DNA of 64,000 bases, taken from positions 7,070,767 to 7,134,766 of the forward strand of contig JANVCC010000011.1 in the NCBI GenBank assembly GCA_025345505.1, written 5' to 3'. The position numbers and the translations under genes are program-made. Positions 36,763-49,160 of the stretch are shown piece after piece. The notes under the pieces were generated by a model, which did not search any database, had not been told where the DNA came from, and saw only the letters and a program-made list of their open reading frames with translations. Position 1 is the first letter of the stretch. Every line of letters begins with the position of its first letter. The DNA comes from Todiramphus chloris collaris (taxonomy: Eukaryota > Chordata > Aves > Coraciiformes > Alcedinidae).

Positions 36763-39700
36763 TAAGAGTTCAGCAGTCATTTTCAATTTATGTCTCTGAA
36801 TTTTCTTTGCTCTGAGACGTGTCATTTTATGGTCTGTGCAGAACGGAGCTAAACAGAGGCAGATGTGGAAATGTTTCTTTTCAGTAACAGTGTTTTGTAC
36901 ACAATGTACTTCTCTCCTGTGACATTCATTACAGCTCATTGGACTTTGTCTACATTCTTCTCCTGAATTTACACAAAGTTTCTGTGTGTCATCTGCATGC
37001 CCTTGAACTCAGTTTTGCTTTGCAAGGAATGTGTGCAAGAGACTATGAGCGGGTACAAATTTTGTTTGGAATTCCAGACATTTGAAAGTGTGCACATATG
37101 TTTAATACAACTTTTTTTTTTTTTTTTTATAAAGACAAAAACTCTTTAAAGTTGCTAAAACAGAGTTCTATGTAATCAAAACTGACCCTGGAACTGTTTA
37201 TCAGACTTAAAGTATTCATCACTTCTTATTTGAATGGTAGTGATGATGTGTAAAGGAGAGATTGATTGACACCTGTTTCCATGTTCTTGGTAGCCAGTGA
37301 GGGTCTTACAGTTCATTCTATTGTTTCATCTCAAATAGAAAAGAGACATTTAAAAGCGACAGCTGATAAACAATATGGCCTGTAGAGGCAGTGGATATCA
37401 ATAAATAATTCCACTTTGAGACATTAAATGTCTATTTTAAAAAGCATGTTCTTCCAGCGGTTAACTGTGCTGGTAAAACTGCCTTAAATTAGTATTTTTT
37501 CATAACTTAATCTCCCAATATACATTATTTCAGTTCAAGTATGTGTAATTTATAGAAATAGTATTTAGTATTGAGGTTCCCAAAATCTTTTGGTAATTTT
37601 AACATGACAGGAATACAGGAAATAATGTTACAAGTAATGGAACTGCGTACACAAAAGAGAGAAGTGCACTGTTACAGTAAATTGTATTCATCAGCTCGGT
37701 GGAACTGTATTAAATGCAATCTCACTTGGGATTAGCGACACGATACTGTAAAATATCATTCATTAGTACTTTGCTAACATTTCACAGATGGTTTATATGG
37801 CAATTGATCGGTTAATACAGGGGGAGGAAAAAAAGGTAATTTATCCCAGAATGCACTATACAGCCATTTATTGACTCTAATAAACGCTTTGGGATAAATT
37901 TTTGCTCTAGCATATATTAAAATATTAGTACAAAATTTTACTGCAACAGCTATTAAAGTGCTGCTCAACAATGGACATAGTGAGAAATAACTGTGTAAGA
38001 GATGTTTCTCCCTCGGTCACTTACCCCAAGGCACTTTTATGCAAACAAAATTATAATTTGAGGTTATGTTGCCGATACTGGAATGAAAGCTGTCAGATGT
38101 TTAACACGTCAAAAGCTGTGCTTATGTCTGATGCAGAAAGAACAGTTTGTGCATTTAAAAGTTATGGGGCATTTTAGAGAAGCTGTATAAAAGGGTTCAA
38201 AATTGATCAGCTCCCAGTCATGGCTGTAATATGTGAGGTGTCATGACTAGGTGTGACTGTAGAGCAGGCAGCGTGGTAGCTGATGCTCTCCCCTATGCTG
38301 CCTTCTCCAGAGGGTGATCGTGGGCTAGGTTTGGAGTGGGTGTTCATCCACCCTGCTTAGGGATCCTGCAGCTAGTCCTGTGCACGCTACCTAACACTTG
38401 GTGTAATCTCTGCTTTTGTATATTTGCATTTAGTCTTCATGTCTTCTTAGCCCAAGCTAACTCTGCTCACACTGTAACAGCACTTGTCACTTCAGAGGTG
38501 CCACATTACTGTTCTTCCTTTCATTGTGAACTACATAAGGGCCATAAAATAACACATTTCCAAGTTTTGCCTTGGGACTTTTTTTTTCTTCCAGGTAGTT
38601 GTGCTAAGACATGTGCTGGTACCACTTAGTGTGAAGAAGTCCTGTAGTGTGTTTATTAGGTAGTCAGGCAGAGATTTGTAACCTGCAATTGTCCCTGTCT
38701 CAGAGAAGCTCAGTGACAGTTGCCTCAGGTACCTGGGTGTATTTGCATCTTCTCCCCTTCTCAATTTTGTTTTCTCCATGATGATGGTTGGTTTTTTAAG
38801 GTGCTACCAAGACAAAGTCTTTTCTTATACTGAGTAGAAACAGCCCACCAGATTTGTGCTTCTAGAGCTTTGTTCCCAAAGTGAGAGCTATGTGGTTAGG
38901 TGAGTGCAAGCCTTTCTGGAGTGGTACTGGGAAGGTGGGGCCAGCCTGTTGAAGGGGGACTCTTTGGACCATCTGATCAGGATAAGACTAAGGGAAAGGT
39001 TGTCTGTTAAATTGCAACAATTTTTATGCTGTTTGCTATTAAGTGGTCTCCAGTCCCACAGTGCTGAGTGTGGAAGTTTCCCTAAGTAGGGATTTTAAGA
39101 GAGCTCAAATGAGACAAAGCTGTTCTTACTGCTTTAATACCTAATTCAGTCATTTTCCCAGTATAGATGAGAGTTCAAATTTGTCTATATTAATTCCTTC
39201 AGGATATCTTAAGGAATTTTATTCAAGATCTCTTAAAAAAAGAATAGTGTTTCTATTTCTGACGTTCTTATCTGGCATAATATTAAACATTTGAAAATAT
39301 ATGTATTAAACATTTTAAGATATACTAATGAACTGGGGTTGCTTGAACTTTTCTTTGACCTATTCCTGTATTGTAGGCAGATTATAGTATCAACATACTG
39401 TAGTAAATCACTTCATAATTAAATTCTTTGTTGATATCTCAGGGGTTTGAAATTCCTTTGGGTTTTCCCACCACCACCTTTGAAGATAAGACCTGATTTG
39501 TCTTGTTTTCCACAATTCTAAAGCAGTTTCTTCTCAGGTGACATAACAAGCAGATAAAAATGGTGCTTTATTTGGGAGAGAGAAAACAAGAGTTTTGTTT
39601 TATATATCCATTACTTTTTACTGTAGAATTGGCAAAGTTGCAGACTTCCAGAATATCCAAGAATTTATATTGAATTGTGTAAGGCTATATTTTTATTGAT

Positions 39701-41460
39701 CAAAGCCTTTCTGGTGCAAGCAGTTTTTTAATTGGAAGGTAAAAATCTTTGCTAGATATTCAGTACTTAATATAGGTACAAGACCTGAGAAGGCTCCTAT
39801 GTTTTATATCAAAGCTTTCGGACAGGAGACTTTTTCACAACAAACCAGAAGATAACAGAATTGAATTTTGAAGTTTTTCTTTTTTATTTTTCAGTTCTTT
39901 GATCTTGGCTGTTTTGTATCTTGGACTTATTTCTGCTTAAAAGCATAAGGACCTCATGCCGGATTCATATGGGCTTCTTATATTAAATCTCCTAGTTTTA
40001 AGCCCTCATTCTGCTTTATTGTGGTATGTCTGTGTTTGTAAATTTGTTTTGTGTCTTAAGAAGCCAAATGGTAATAATGGTCTATGATTTTTCCTCCAAA
40101 ACAGTATTTTTGTATGTGCTTCTCCCTTGGTAATATACCACAATATTGGTATGCATTTGATGAAGCATTTCATTGCCCCATTAGTGAAGTAGGTGTTCTT
40201 CAAATAGTATGAAACACTGCTAGAAGTTCTGGAAGCAGTCTGGGAATCTTCTGATGTTACGATATTTGTACATAGATACTGTTAAGGATCTCATACAGGG
40301 CACATTTTACTTTCTTACTTTTTCAGTTTAAACTGAAGCTCTTTAACACAAAGGAAGCAACTGAAAACCCCTATCACATGGTGTTTTGAGTTGTGGGTTT
40401 TGTTTTTTTTTTTACAAAAGCAAGGCAGCTTGTAATTAGAGTTGAAAAGGACTTTTAGTGGGGTACTAATTTATTCCTCTTCCTTGTCCTGACAGGTTTA
40501 ATTATTCCTAAATATCAGTGAGTAGACTGATGACTAGCCCACAATTGACCAGCTCTACTGATGATGGGACAGTGGTAAAACTGTTCTTGCCATTTTGTTT
40601 CTTTTTTTGTTGTTTGTAAGTCATACTACTGAATTATTTTTCCTCGGGTAACCCGTGTTTTACTTGTCTGAACGACTTATTTACAGTTATTTTCTCTGCA
40701 TCCAATAGGTCTTTTTTCAATTTAAGAAGATTTAAGTCAGTTTTACTGGGTCCAATATTTACCCTTAAAGTTGTATTCTTCACATTTTAAAAATTAAACT
40801 AAAATTTCCTCCTCCTTGTAACATTTTTTTTTCTTTCCTGGATTCCTGGTATTTTTTCTTAACTTAAAATATCTCAACATGTTGAACTTTTCTATATTGT
40901 TGCCATGAACGTCTCCATCTCTATTTCCTTTTTCCCTTTTGCTTCAGGAAATGCATCTTTCATGGCACTCTCAGGCTGGGAAGTAGCCAATTTATACAAA
41001 TACCAAACCCTACTAAAAACACCCTTTTCTATTATTTGCAGAAGAATTGAACTCATTTTTTCCCTCCCTGTCAGTCTTTTGCTGTTGCTTCCTTCAGTGC
41101 ATTATATATATTAAAAGGGCTATGCTGTTATTAGCCCACTTCTCTGTGATCCATCTCATCTAATACTTTCTGTTCTGTACTGCTCTGCTCAGTCATTTCT
41201 GAAAGAATGTGGAAAGATGCTGATTATCAGTTTCTCTTTTTCCAACATTTGATTTGTGGCAAGTGATAAGGAAGTGGGAAAGTAAGGAGGTGATATTCCT
41301 GTCTAAAAAAATGTCCCGTGTGAGTAGAAGTGGGGAAAAAACCCTATAAAATGGGAGAAGAAAATGGGTTAAACTGTGAATCAGAGTGATTCACTGAATC
41401 TTTATGTACCTGTCCCATGGTGAACAGACTTTTGTCCAAGTTGTGTTGTCCCTTTAACAG
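36763..41460. other. Unique DNA; possible conserved block at 37300-38190
   Basis: No gene is recognised. The part 37300-38190 has CAGCTGATAAACAATATGG, GACATTAAATGTC and TAATAAACGCTTTGGGATAA. It has the texture of a conserved non-coding element and includes a 68-codon plus-strand frame at 37971 with no recognisable product. T-runs occur at 37112-37128. The rest is ordinary AT-rich sequence. Confidence 0.4.
40437..40495 (-). mobile_element. Possible very old CR1 tail
   Basis: AGAGTTGAAAAGGACTTTTA followed by a CCTC-to-CAGG segment loosely resembles a reverse-complemented CR1 tail (GGTTGGAAGGGACCT followed by the hairpin region). The match is weak and could be chance. Confidence 0.3.
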
Positions 41461-41513
41461 AAACAATTGAATTACAGAGGAACAAAACGGCATCAGTGAG
41501 TGCAGCAAATGCA
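41461..41513 (+). CDS. Candidate 53-base internal exon, unrecognised
   Basis: The segment follows GTTGTGTTGTCCCTTTAACAG and ends at GCA|GTAAGT, the strongest donor among the candidates. One frame is open: two bases complete a codon, then TIELQRNKTASVSAANA, ending on a codon boundary. The same frame stays open past the donor to a stop at 41697-41699, about 78 codons in all from 41463, so the segment could equally be the edge of a longer decayed coding sequence. I do not recognise the peptide. The start phase matches that of the 35270 candidate, so the two could not be consecutive without an intervening exon. Confidence 0.33.
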
Positions 41514-44500
41514 GTAAGTTGGGATGACCTTAAGCTTATTCCAGCCTCACCTGGTGCTCCAGTCTGTGAAACAGGCTGTATCCTACTTGAAAGCTTTGTC
41601 ATTACCACAGTTGAAACAGAAAATTACAGTGGTTGTTCAGAAGGTAGCAGTTTGCTCAAAGAAGTGGTGTTCTGGTATGACATGTGGGTGCACATGTAGG
41701 ACAGGAGTAAACACCTCAAGGACACAAGCTTATGAACTGAAATAATGGTACGTTATTTCCCCTGTGGTGTACATTTAAAATGCCTTTGTAACAGTTAAGA
41801 CTAGATGTTTTTCTTGTAAATATTCATGCCCTAGTCCTTACAGAAATGGGATGCACTCATCAGTAAAGTTGAGTACTTCCCATGGCTGGGAGGGAAGTTG
41901 TTCTCCAAACCCCTACTGAAAAGTTTAACTGATGCTTTTACGTTCCTTGATGCCTCCTCTCAGCATGAATCCCTTTGTGTATCTACTAACAATATCTTTT
42001 CACTAAAGAGGATATAGCCAAGCCTTACATGCTCTTCTTAACAATAAGATGAATTTCTTTCAATATGTCTACGGTTCTCAGAGGGGGCTGTAATTGATGC
42101 CAAGTAAGTAATTTAAAGTGTTAAAAACATTAATGCCAATAATGCAAATTATTTTTATCTGCTACTATGTGATAAGATCATTTTGATTGTATGAATAAAG
42201 TATCTTCAAGTATTATTTGCAAGATGTTTATTAAAATGAGGCCTACGTGAACACAATAGTTCCTTTTTGTTCACCAAAACTATTGTATTTTTTTTCAAGC
42301 TTTCAGCCAAATACCTGTAACATGACTAATCTATTAAAGTATTGTTCAGATTAAAACTTTGTGTATAATGGCATTGTATTTCTACCAAGTTTCTTCTGTA
42401 ATTTGATAGCTGAAACTATCAGTCGATGCTTTACACTGGTGTATACTTGCTGGAATATGTGTAACCTGATCTGTTCGTCTGAATTTTAGCTGTACTGAGG
42501 CATATGCTGCCTGCTCCGCTCTGCTTTTGTCTCCGTTGTTTTCACTTTTGTAATGATTCCCTGCGGTCCACGGACATTAAGGTCCATGTGAGGTCAACCG
42601 TACCTTGCAGATAGTGACAATAGTGCAAATAATGACAAATATGAGGGGGCCACATGGTATTTCCTGTTTCCTGTATTTAATTTAGAGGCTGGTGATTTGC
42701 GAGCAGCCTGCAAGGATGCTGCACACAGTTTGGTTTGTCTTTAGGTTCGGATCTGAATCCCCTTCAGTTGTTTAAATACTTACTGGAAAAGGAGCATGTT
42801 TGGGGATCTTCTGTGTCAGATTTTGTCTTTTTCATGTCTTACACTAATTTTATTTCACTACTTTTAATGGGTGTGAGTTAATAAAGCTGTTTCTGTTTAA
42901 CCATCACCTGAACTTGCGTAGTGTGAAGAGGAAATTGGTCCAGCTAATGAATAATTTTAGCCATTAGTGACTATGAGAGATGATAGAGGGTATACCAAAT
43001 ATTTTATTCTGGTTTCCAAAAAGGTGTGACTCTGGGTTGGAAATACCTTTTGCAAAGTAGGAAGTGATGTGTAGATATGTGTGATTGTAATAAGCTCAAG
43101 GGATTTCTGACTCCATGAGCTGGTGCCAAGAAGTAATATAATAATACTTCTAACAGTGCTAGAAGGTAGTAGGGCAGGCAAGATATTCTGAAAAGAAAAT
43201 ACAAACAACAGCAACAACAATATTCTCTCCTCCTGCTTTTTAATAAGCCTGTTTTAAATTGTAAGATTACAGACTTGTGTTCATACTCTGATGAACAGCT
43301 CTAGTTGGCTGGTGGGAAGAAAGGAGCCTTTGGCCTTGCTGTGATAGCCCTTTGCCTGTGCAAACATGAGTGCAAGTGGTTGTGTTGCTGGGCAGTGGTG
43401 GGTTGTCGTGATTGCTATTAAGGAAGCAAAGTAAAGATTAATTCCTTTTGTTACTTACTTGGATTTCAGAGAAACTACTGAAATCCCTGGAAATTGTGAT
43501 ATAACATTACTCAAAGATTTCATGAGTATTTGTGAAAGCATTCCCTTAAATATGGAATAATGAAATTTGATAAGAAAACCTATAATGTCATCTTTATCTC
43601 TCTGTTACTAAGTTAGCAGAAAGAAGTTTTTGTTTCGGGATACTTTCACTGAGATTTGCTGAGGTCGTTTTTTGGTTGGTTCGTTGATTGATTGATTGAT
43701 TCTTACATACCCTGTTGGGAAAGAAGAAGTATCATATCTTCTGTGTGTGATGGATAGCCTGATTTTGTGCACTCTGGCATTTTAGAGAGTAGGATGTGCA
43801 CTTAAGCTGTTTTAAAGGAAAATCTTCTGAGACTATTGAAGAAACAGGCCAGAAATGTAATTATGACAAAACTGCTGACTTTTAAAAAAGAATTCCCAGT
43901 GATAGCACGATTTAGACTAAGAGCAGTTTCATTTCGATTGCATTGTGGCCATTTGAAGGAAAGAAATTTTGCCTTGAGTCTAAATTTTTCTGGATTTGAA
44001 TTTGTTAACCCATTGTTATAATAGCATAGTGGTCTGTAACATTTTTTTAGTTCTTGGTTTCAATTTGACAATATAAAAGTGCTCACTTTATGGTTGGTAA
44101 GAGGCAAATGTTTTCATAGCTTGTTTATGCTGTTGAGTACAACTGACATCAAGGTAACATATTTTGATGGAGTAGGGGACTGGCCCCACAGTTTGTTTCT
44201 AGTGCTGTTTTTTTGCTGAGAGATTAAAAGAGATGAGCAGTTTTCAACTGGTCTTCCCTGTACCCAAAAATGTTTGCTTGGTTTCATTTATATTATAATC
44301 ATCCATCATCTTTGAAGTTTAAGTAGTATTTTCGCAGCATAATCCCATTTTGAATGCCATTGTACTTCATTAGTTGGCAGTTCATCTGTTCACACAACTC
44401 GCTCTGGGAAATTCAGGTTTTGTCAGTGACAATTTGGAAAACTTTAGTCAGTTTAATGAAGCAAATATTTCATGATGAGCTATGGGTGCATTTCACCTTT

Positions 44501-47500
44501 TGCTGTACCGATTTCAGATTGCCTATCCTGTAATCAAAAAGGCCTTTAACTGCTGGGACATAAGCAAATCATTTGGTCTTCTGCACTGTTTGTGGGCTTT
44601 AGATACAGAAGATAGAGAATCAAATTATGTTTCCTGGAAGAGTGATGTTTGGAGCCCTGTAATCTTCACTAGATGAAGCTCAGTGTCTTTGTGCTTCAGA
44701 GCAATGCTTAATGAGACAAAAGGACAGCAGATGTGCTCTGGAAAGCATAAAGAAATTGGTTGAGCTTTTTGGTGTTGTATTGATGCCTAACACTTGATGG
44801 CTGTGTGGTTTAGACTGGAAAAGATGTGAGAGAGGTGCTGCTGCAAGACAGAGCAGCATTCTCACACAGCTTTAGCTGCTTGAAGGTCTCCTAGTCTGTA
44901 CTAGTTATTTTATCACCTCAGAGAGGTGCTTACTAAGTCTTTCCTTACTGAGTAGAGAGCCTAAATTAAAGAGAATTTAAAATAGATTCTTGGCTCCTTG
45001 ATTAAGATTAGATGAGGCGAATTTCCCTTCCTGCAGTATTTTACATTATCTGCATAAAATAATGAAATGCACTTGATGGTTCTTTGTGGTAAGACTCGTG
45101 CTCCAATTACAATAATTTTCGTTACCTAGTAGAGGGGCAAGAACAGCTCTGTAGATTGGAAGCAGTTCAGGCATGATGCATTTGAAGGTGTCCAGTTTTA
45201 TGTTTCTTAAATAACAGGTGTTTCTGCAGAAAGTGAGTTCTTTGGTTGAGTTTTTCAAGTGGAAAGTTGCAAATTTTAAATTGAATTTCTGGCTTGTCAC
45301 GTGTGCAGAGTGGTGATCCAAGTACCTCTTTTGGATGCATCTTATAATTGGGCTGAAAGTTTGACAGCACGTTTGTTAAGAAGTCTGTTCCACTCACTTC
45401 CTTCCCAGGGAAGGCCAAGGGGTGAGGGAGGCGAACATGCAGAGCAGCCAAGAAGATGTAGAGCAGAATAGGGAAGTGGCATAATATTAAAGAAATTGTT
45501 GTGATTTTAGTTGTTTTGCTACATACACGTTTTGAAATGTCAGATGCTGTATTGGGGGCCTGCTGTGGTACCAGCAACAAAGTAATGCATCTGGGCTTGA
45601 ACAAACATCTGTACTAGCTTTTAAATATTTAAGAGAATATTTTAAGAATCACCAAAAGGCATGATCTTATATTAGGCTTGGTTTATGTTACCTTTGTTGT
45701 TGGTTTTGTTGTTGTTGTTCCTGTGTTTGTTGTAGGAGAAACGGTAGCAGAAGGAATAGACATTAATCTGGCTTCTCAGCAGTATTCTCTGCTAGTGCCA
45801 AGACTTTTTCCTGAACCTATAACTTTTTGGTTAAGAAGAGAGTGACAGATCCTCTAACATTTAAATGGTAGTCGGTAAAACAAGGACAATTTTTAAATTG
45901 CCAGGAGAAAGAGTAGCATAACATCATGTCAACCGTTTATCCTAATAAGGTTGTAATGAAGTTCTGCAGTAGAAGAAAAATGCATGTTTCTTGGTCTGTG
46001 AGCCTTTGCTGTGTAATCTCCTAAAAAGAAGTACATTAATAAGTATTTCAGTAAAGCACAATTATTTTTATACTGATTTGTGGTTCAGTTTTGAGCTTCT
46101 CTTTTTGAGTTTTAAGAATCTTAAAACTTACTAAAAACGGAGGGAAAGGCTCTGTGGATCTAGCTAGAACAGATTAAAATAAAACTTCTCCTAGCTTTTG
46201 GGTAGCATCTCCTCTTTCTTCTCGGTCTCCACACAGGAGGTGGTTAAGAGGACCAGATGAGGGGCCCTTTGAAGCAAAATGAGTTGCTTTTTGTTGCCCA
46301 GCTGTCACCAACAGTGTGACTCCCTTACCTGGGTGCAGTGAAGTAGGTGCTGAGCACTTAAACAAGCTGCTTGCTGCTGCCAGGCTAAGCCAAAGAAAAG
46401 GTAACCTCTGGCAGTGGGATGGAGTAGACATCTGTGGCAAGAAGCTTCGCTGAAAAGTAATTCAGTTACAGCATGAACTCCTTCATTCAACAGATAATGT
46501 AATCTCTGCTTTCACCCCCTTCCAAACAGTTCTGATGATACGTCTTTCTTAGCATGCCCACATAAAATCTTATTTGTTGAGAGCCCTCCTTACCCTGAGG
46601 AGTTGACTGTGTCTTACAGTGACAGCTACTGTCAGCTGTACATTGTGGAGGCTCCTGTCTTGGGAAATGTGAGGAGGATTTTAGTTTACCCTGCTGTTTC
46701 CCCCACCTTTCATTCTCAGGGGGGCTCTTACTTGCACAGAAATGCATGTAGTTCACAGTGTCATCAAAAACTCTTCCAAAGTAGCTGAAAGATACAGAAA
46801 TACTGATGTTAAATGACATCATGTGCAAGGTGCTGGGATTTATGAATAAATATCAATAATCATAATCCATTAAAAATAATTTTTCTTCAGGGAATAAACA
46901 CTAAAATACCATTTTATATGCACGCATATATATATATAAAAAATGTATGTAGTAGGTGTCTGCTAGTCATATGTAATTTTTAAGAAAAGAAATCTACAGT
47001 TCCTGGTTGCATTCTTTACTAAGGATTTCTCCTGCGTGCAGTACTGGCCTCCTCAGCTTCTTCCTGCCCCTGCCCTGCAGTTTCACCAGCAGAACAGAGG
47101 GAGCAGCTATGGGCTCAGACACGTGGGTCAGGAAATTTTTGAGGCTGAAAAATAACTGTTTGTCTGTGGTAACAAAACTGCAGGAAGTCTGAGCATGCCA
47201 TAATTTGTAATTTTAAAATTTGTCCATCCAACTTACCCTAATTATCAAACACACTGCTTAAAGTATTACTTAGGCAATTACAAGAGTGGAAAAACCCTGC
47301 TGTTTTTTTCTGAATTACCTGTCCCTTTGCTAGTTTTTAGTGCTTATCATAATTACATTGTGTTCTTGATACTGTTTATAATACTCACCAGGATGAATGA
47401 TATACTGGATACAGTAGCTTTCTTGAGGCTGCCTTTATCAGGATATAGTGCTTGGAATATTATTTTAATGCATGTGCTTTGCAGTGATGAAATTATTTCA

Positions 47501-49067
47501 ACACCTACAAATTTTTAAAGACTATTATCTCTTGCAGTTCTTTTTTTGATATTAAGGTAATATCAGACCTTGTAATTCTTCAGTGATTATGAGCTCTGGA
47601 AGAAAAAGAGGCAAACAGAAATCCTCCTGATGGAGATGAAATCTTGGATGATATCCGTAACATGAGCTATGGAGTTATGTTCAGGAGTCTAATATGAGAC
47701 ATCTGCAGAGACTACTAAGAAAATTTATTGTTATTTTAGTATTTACTACATTTGTAATGCTCTTGTAGGGTAAGTAACCAGATTTAAATTTCATCTTACA
47801 TATGGATTTAATATTTAGAGATGTTAGCATTTTTGTTCTTCTCATTTAGAATGTTACATTTCAAGTATATTTCCAGTTCTTCATTTTCAGTGTATCCTAA
47901 TTTGGACAGTTCACAAATACTTCACATTTATTCATCGAAGTTATAAAAATGGGAGGTTGAATTTATGCTGTTAAACTGACTGAGTTGTTAGGAGTTTGCA
48001 GCGTGTAACAGGCTACCATTTCATCTTGGTGTGGGTTAAGCTGATTTAGGCAGGCGTGGACCCAAGCTGCCTTTCAGTCCTTGGGAGGGGAGAATAGTTA
48101 CTTTCAGAGGGCTCAGGTCTGTGATTTGGTTTTCTGTGCATCTCTGCACCAGCAGAAGACACATGCCAGTAATCAGCAAAAAAAGGTGCCAGAGAGGATG
48201 AGTGGGGACTACATAAACTGACATTGTCTGGAAGTAATTCATGAAGCTTCAGTCTGGAGTGTGAGCATGGCCCAGTGATGAGCAGACCTACTCAGCACAG
48301 TGTGTAGGTGTCATGAACTCAGCAGCTTGTAGTAGTATTGTAGTGACCTACTGTTAGACAATTTTAGACTTTAAATGTAGATTTTAAGTGTAGATTTAAA
48401 AATTTGGTTCAGTGTAGTCCAGTGGTATAAAAGGAAACTCTTGCATGTGTTGCTGATGAATATCCTCGACTCTGTAGCTTATATTAATGATATATATGTA
48501 TATAAATATCAGAAAATTTAAAATTACAGTAATTTTGCAAGTTGTTTGTAGTTCTAAAGTGAATGAATATTTAAAGCAGCAAGAAGAAAGCCACGTATAT
48601 CATTTTAACATCTTGGGGACCCAAATTCAACTAATGGGCCTGTTTCAGGTATCTCAAGTATTTGACTTAATATGGTGAATTTAAAGAAGCGTGGAAAAGT
48701 ACTCCTTGTAGATTATATATTTTAAAGCTATTCCTGTCACAGTTTAGGATAAAGTTAGTGTTATGTGTGGAACAAATTCTAAAGTGTATTTTTCTTAAAA
48801 TGTAAAGTTTCTGGAGACTATGTGTGTAAGCTTGGTGTTGAATTCAGAAGCATTGCATGTTATTTAGGGTGTTATTCGACATAAAGTGATTTTGTTTTCT
48901 CTGTTTTTTCCTGAAGCCTAAACTGCACATATAAAATATGTATGTTAACTGGAACTATTTTCAGTGATTTTATTGAAAAATGGAAGGCCAATGGGAGGCG
49001 ATGACTTCATGTCCAGTCAGAAAGTTTTTCTGCTGGTAGTGACACTGATTTTGGCCTCCCCCCACCA
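41514..49067. other. Unique DNA, no recognised gene; possible conserved block at 42480-42760
   Basis: No element or gene is recognised over about 7.5 kb. The block 42480-42760, with GACATTAAGGTCCATGTGAG and GTGCAAATAATGACAAATA, reads like a conserved non-coding element. Minor simple repeats are (GATT)n at 43682-43702, (GTT)n at about 45693-45719 and (AT)n at 46926-46938. A 49-base open segment at 46620-46668 (DSYCQLYIVEAPVLGN) with acceptor- and donor-like edges was noted but is not called. Confidence 0.4.
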
Positions 49068-49160
49068 CCCAGCTGCAAACAACCCCAGTTATCTCAGCCT
49101 CTCCTCCAGGCCCTTGATCATCTTTTCAGTCTTTGTTGGACTCTCTCTGGCATGTCTTTA
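49068..49160 (-). mobile_element. CR1 LINE internal fragment
   Basis: The plus strand reads CAACCCCAGTTATCTCAGCC, TCTCCTCCAGGCCCTTGATC and ATCTTTTCAG, then TTGGACTCTCTCTGG. This is the reverse complement of the CR1 region around [10 protein letters not shown], seen in plus orientation at 19340-19400 (GGACTGGAGCACATGCC). A short segment between CCTC and CTCCAGG is deleted. The fragment lacks the 3' tail, so it has been cut on both sides after insertion. Confidence 0.8.

Noticed and set aside
42740..42765. tRNA B-box-like GGTTCGGATCTGAATCC
   Set aside because: There is no matching A box or cloverleaf around it.
46620..46668. 49-base segment reading DSYCQLYIVEAPVLGN between acceptor- and donor-like sites
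   Set aside because: The donor is moderate and the peptide unrecognised; other frames across the region are also open. There is too little support to call an exon.
47597..47699. Acidic 34-codon frame (ALEEKEANRNPPDGDEILDD)
   Set aside because: Short, flanked by stops, with no convincing splice acceptor in frame. Length is unremarkable.
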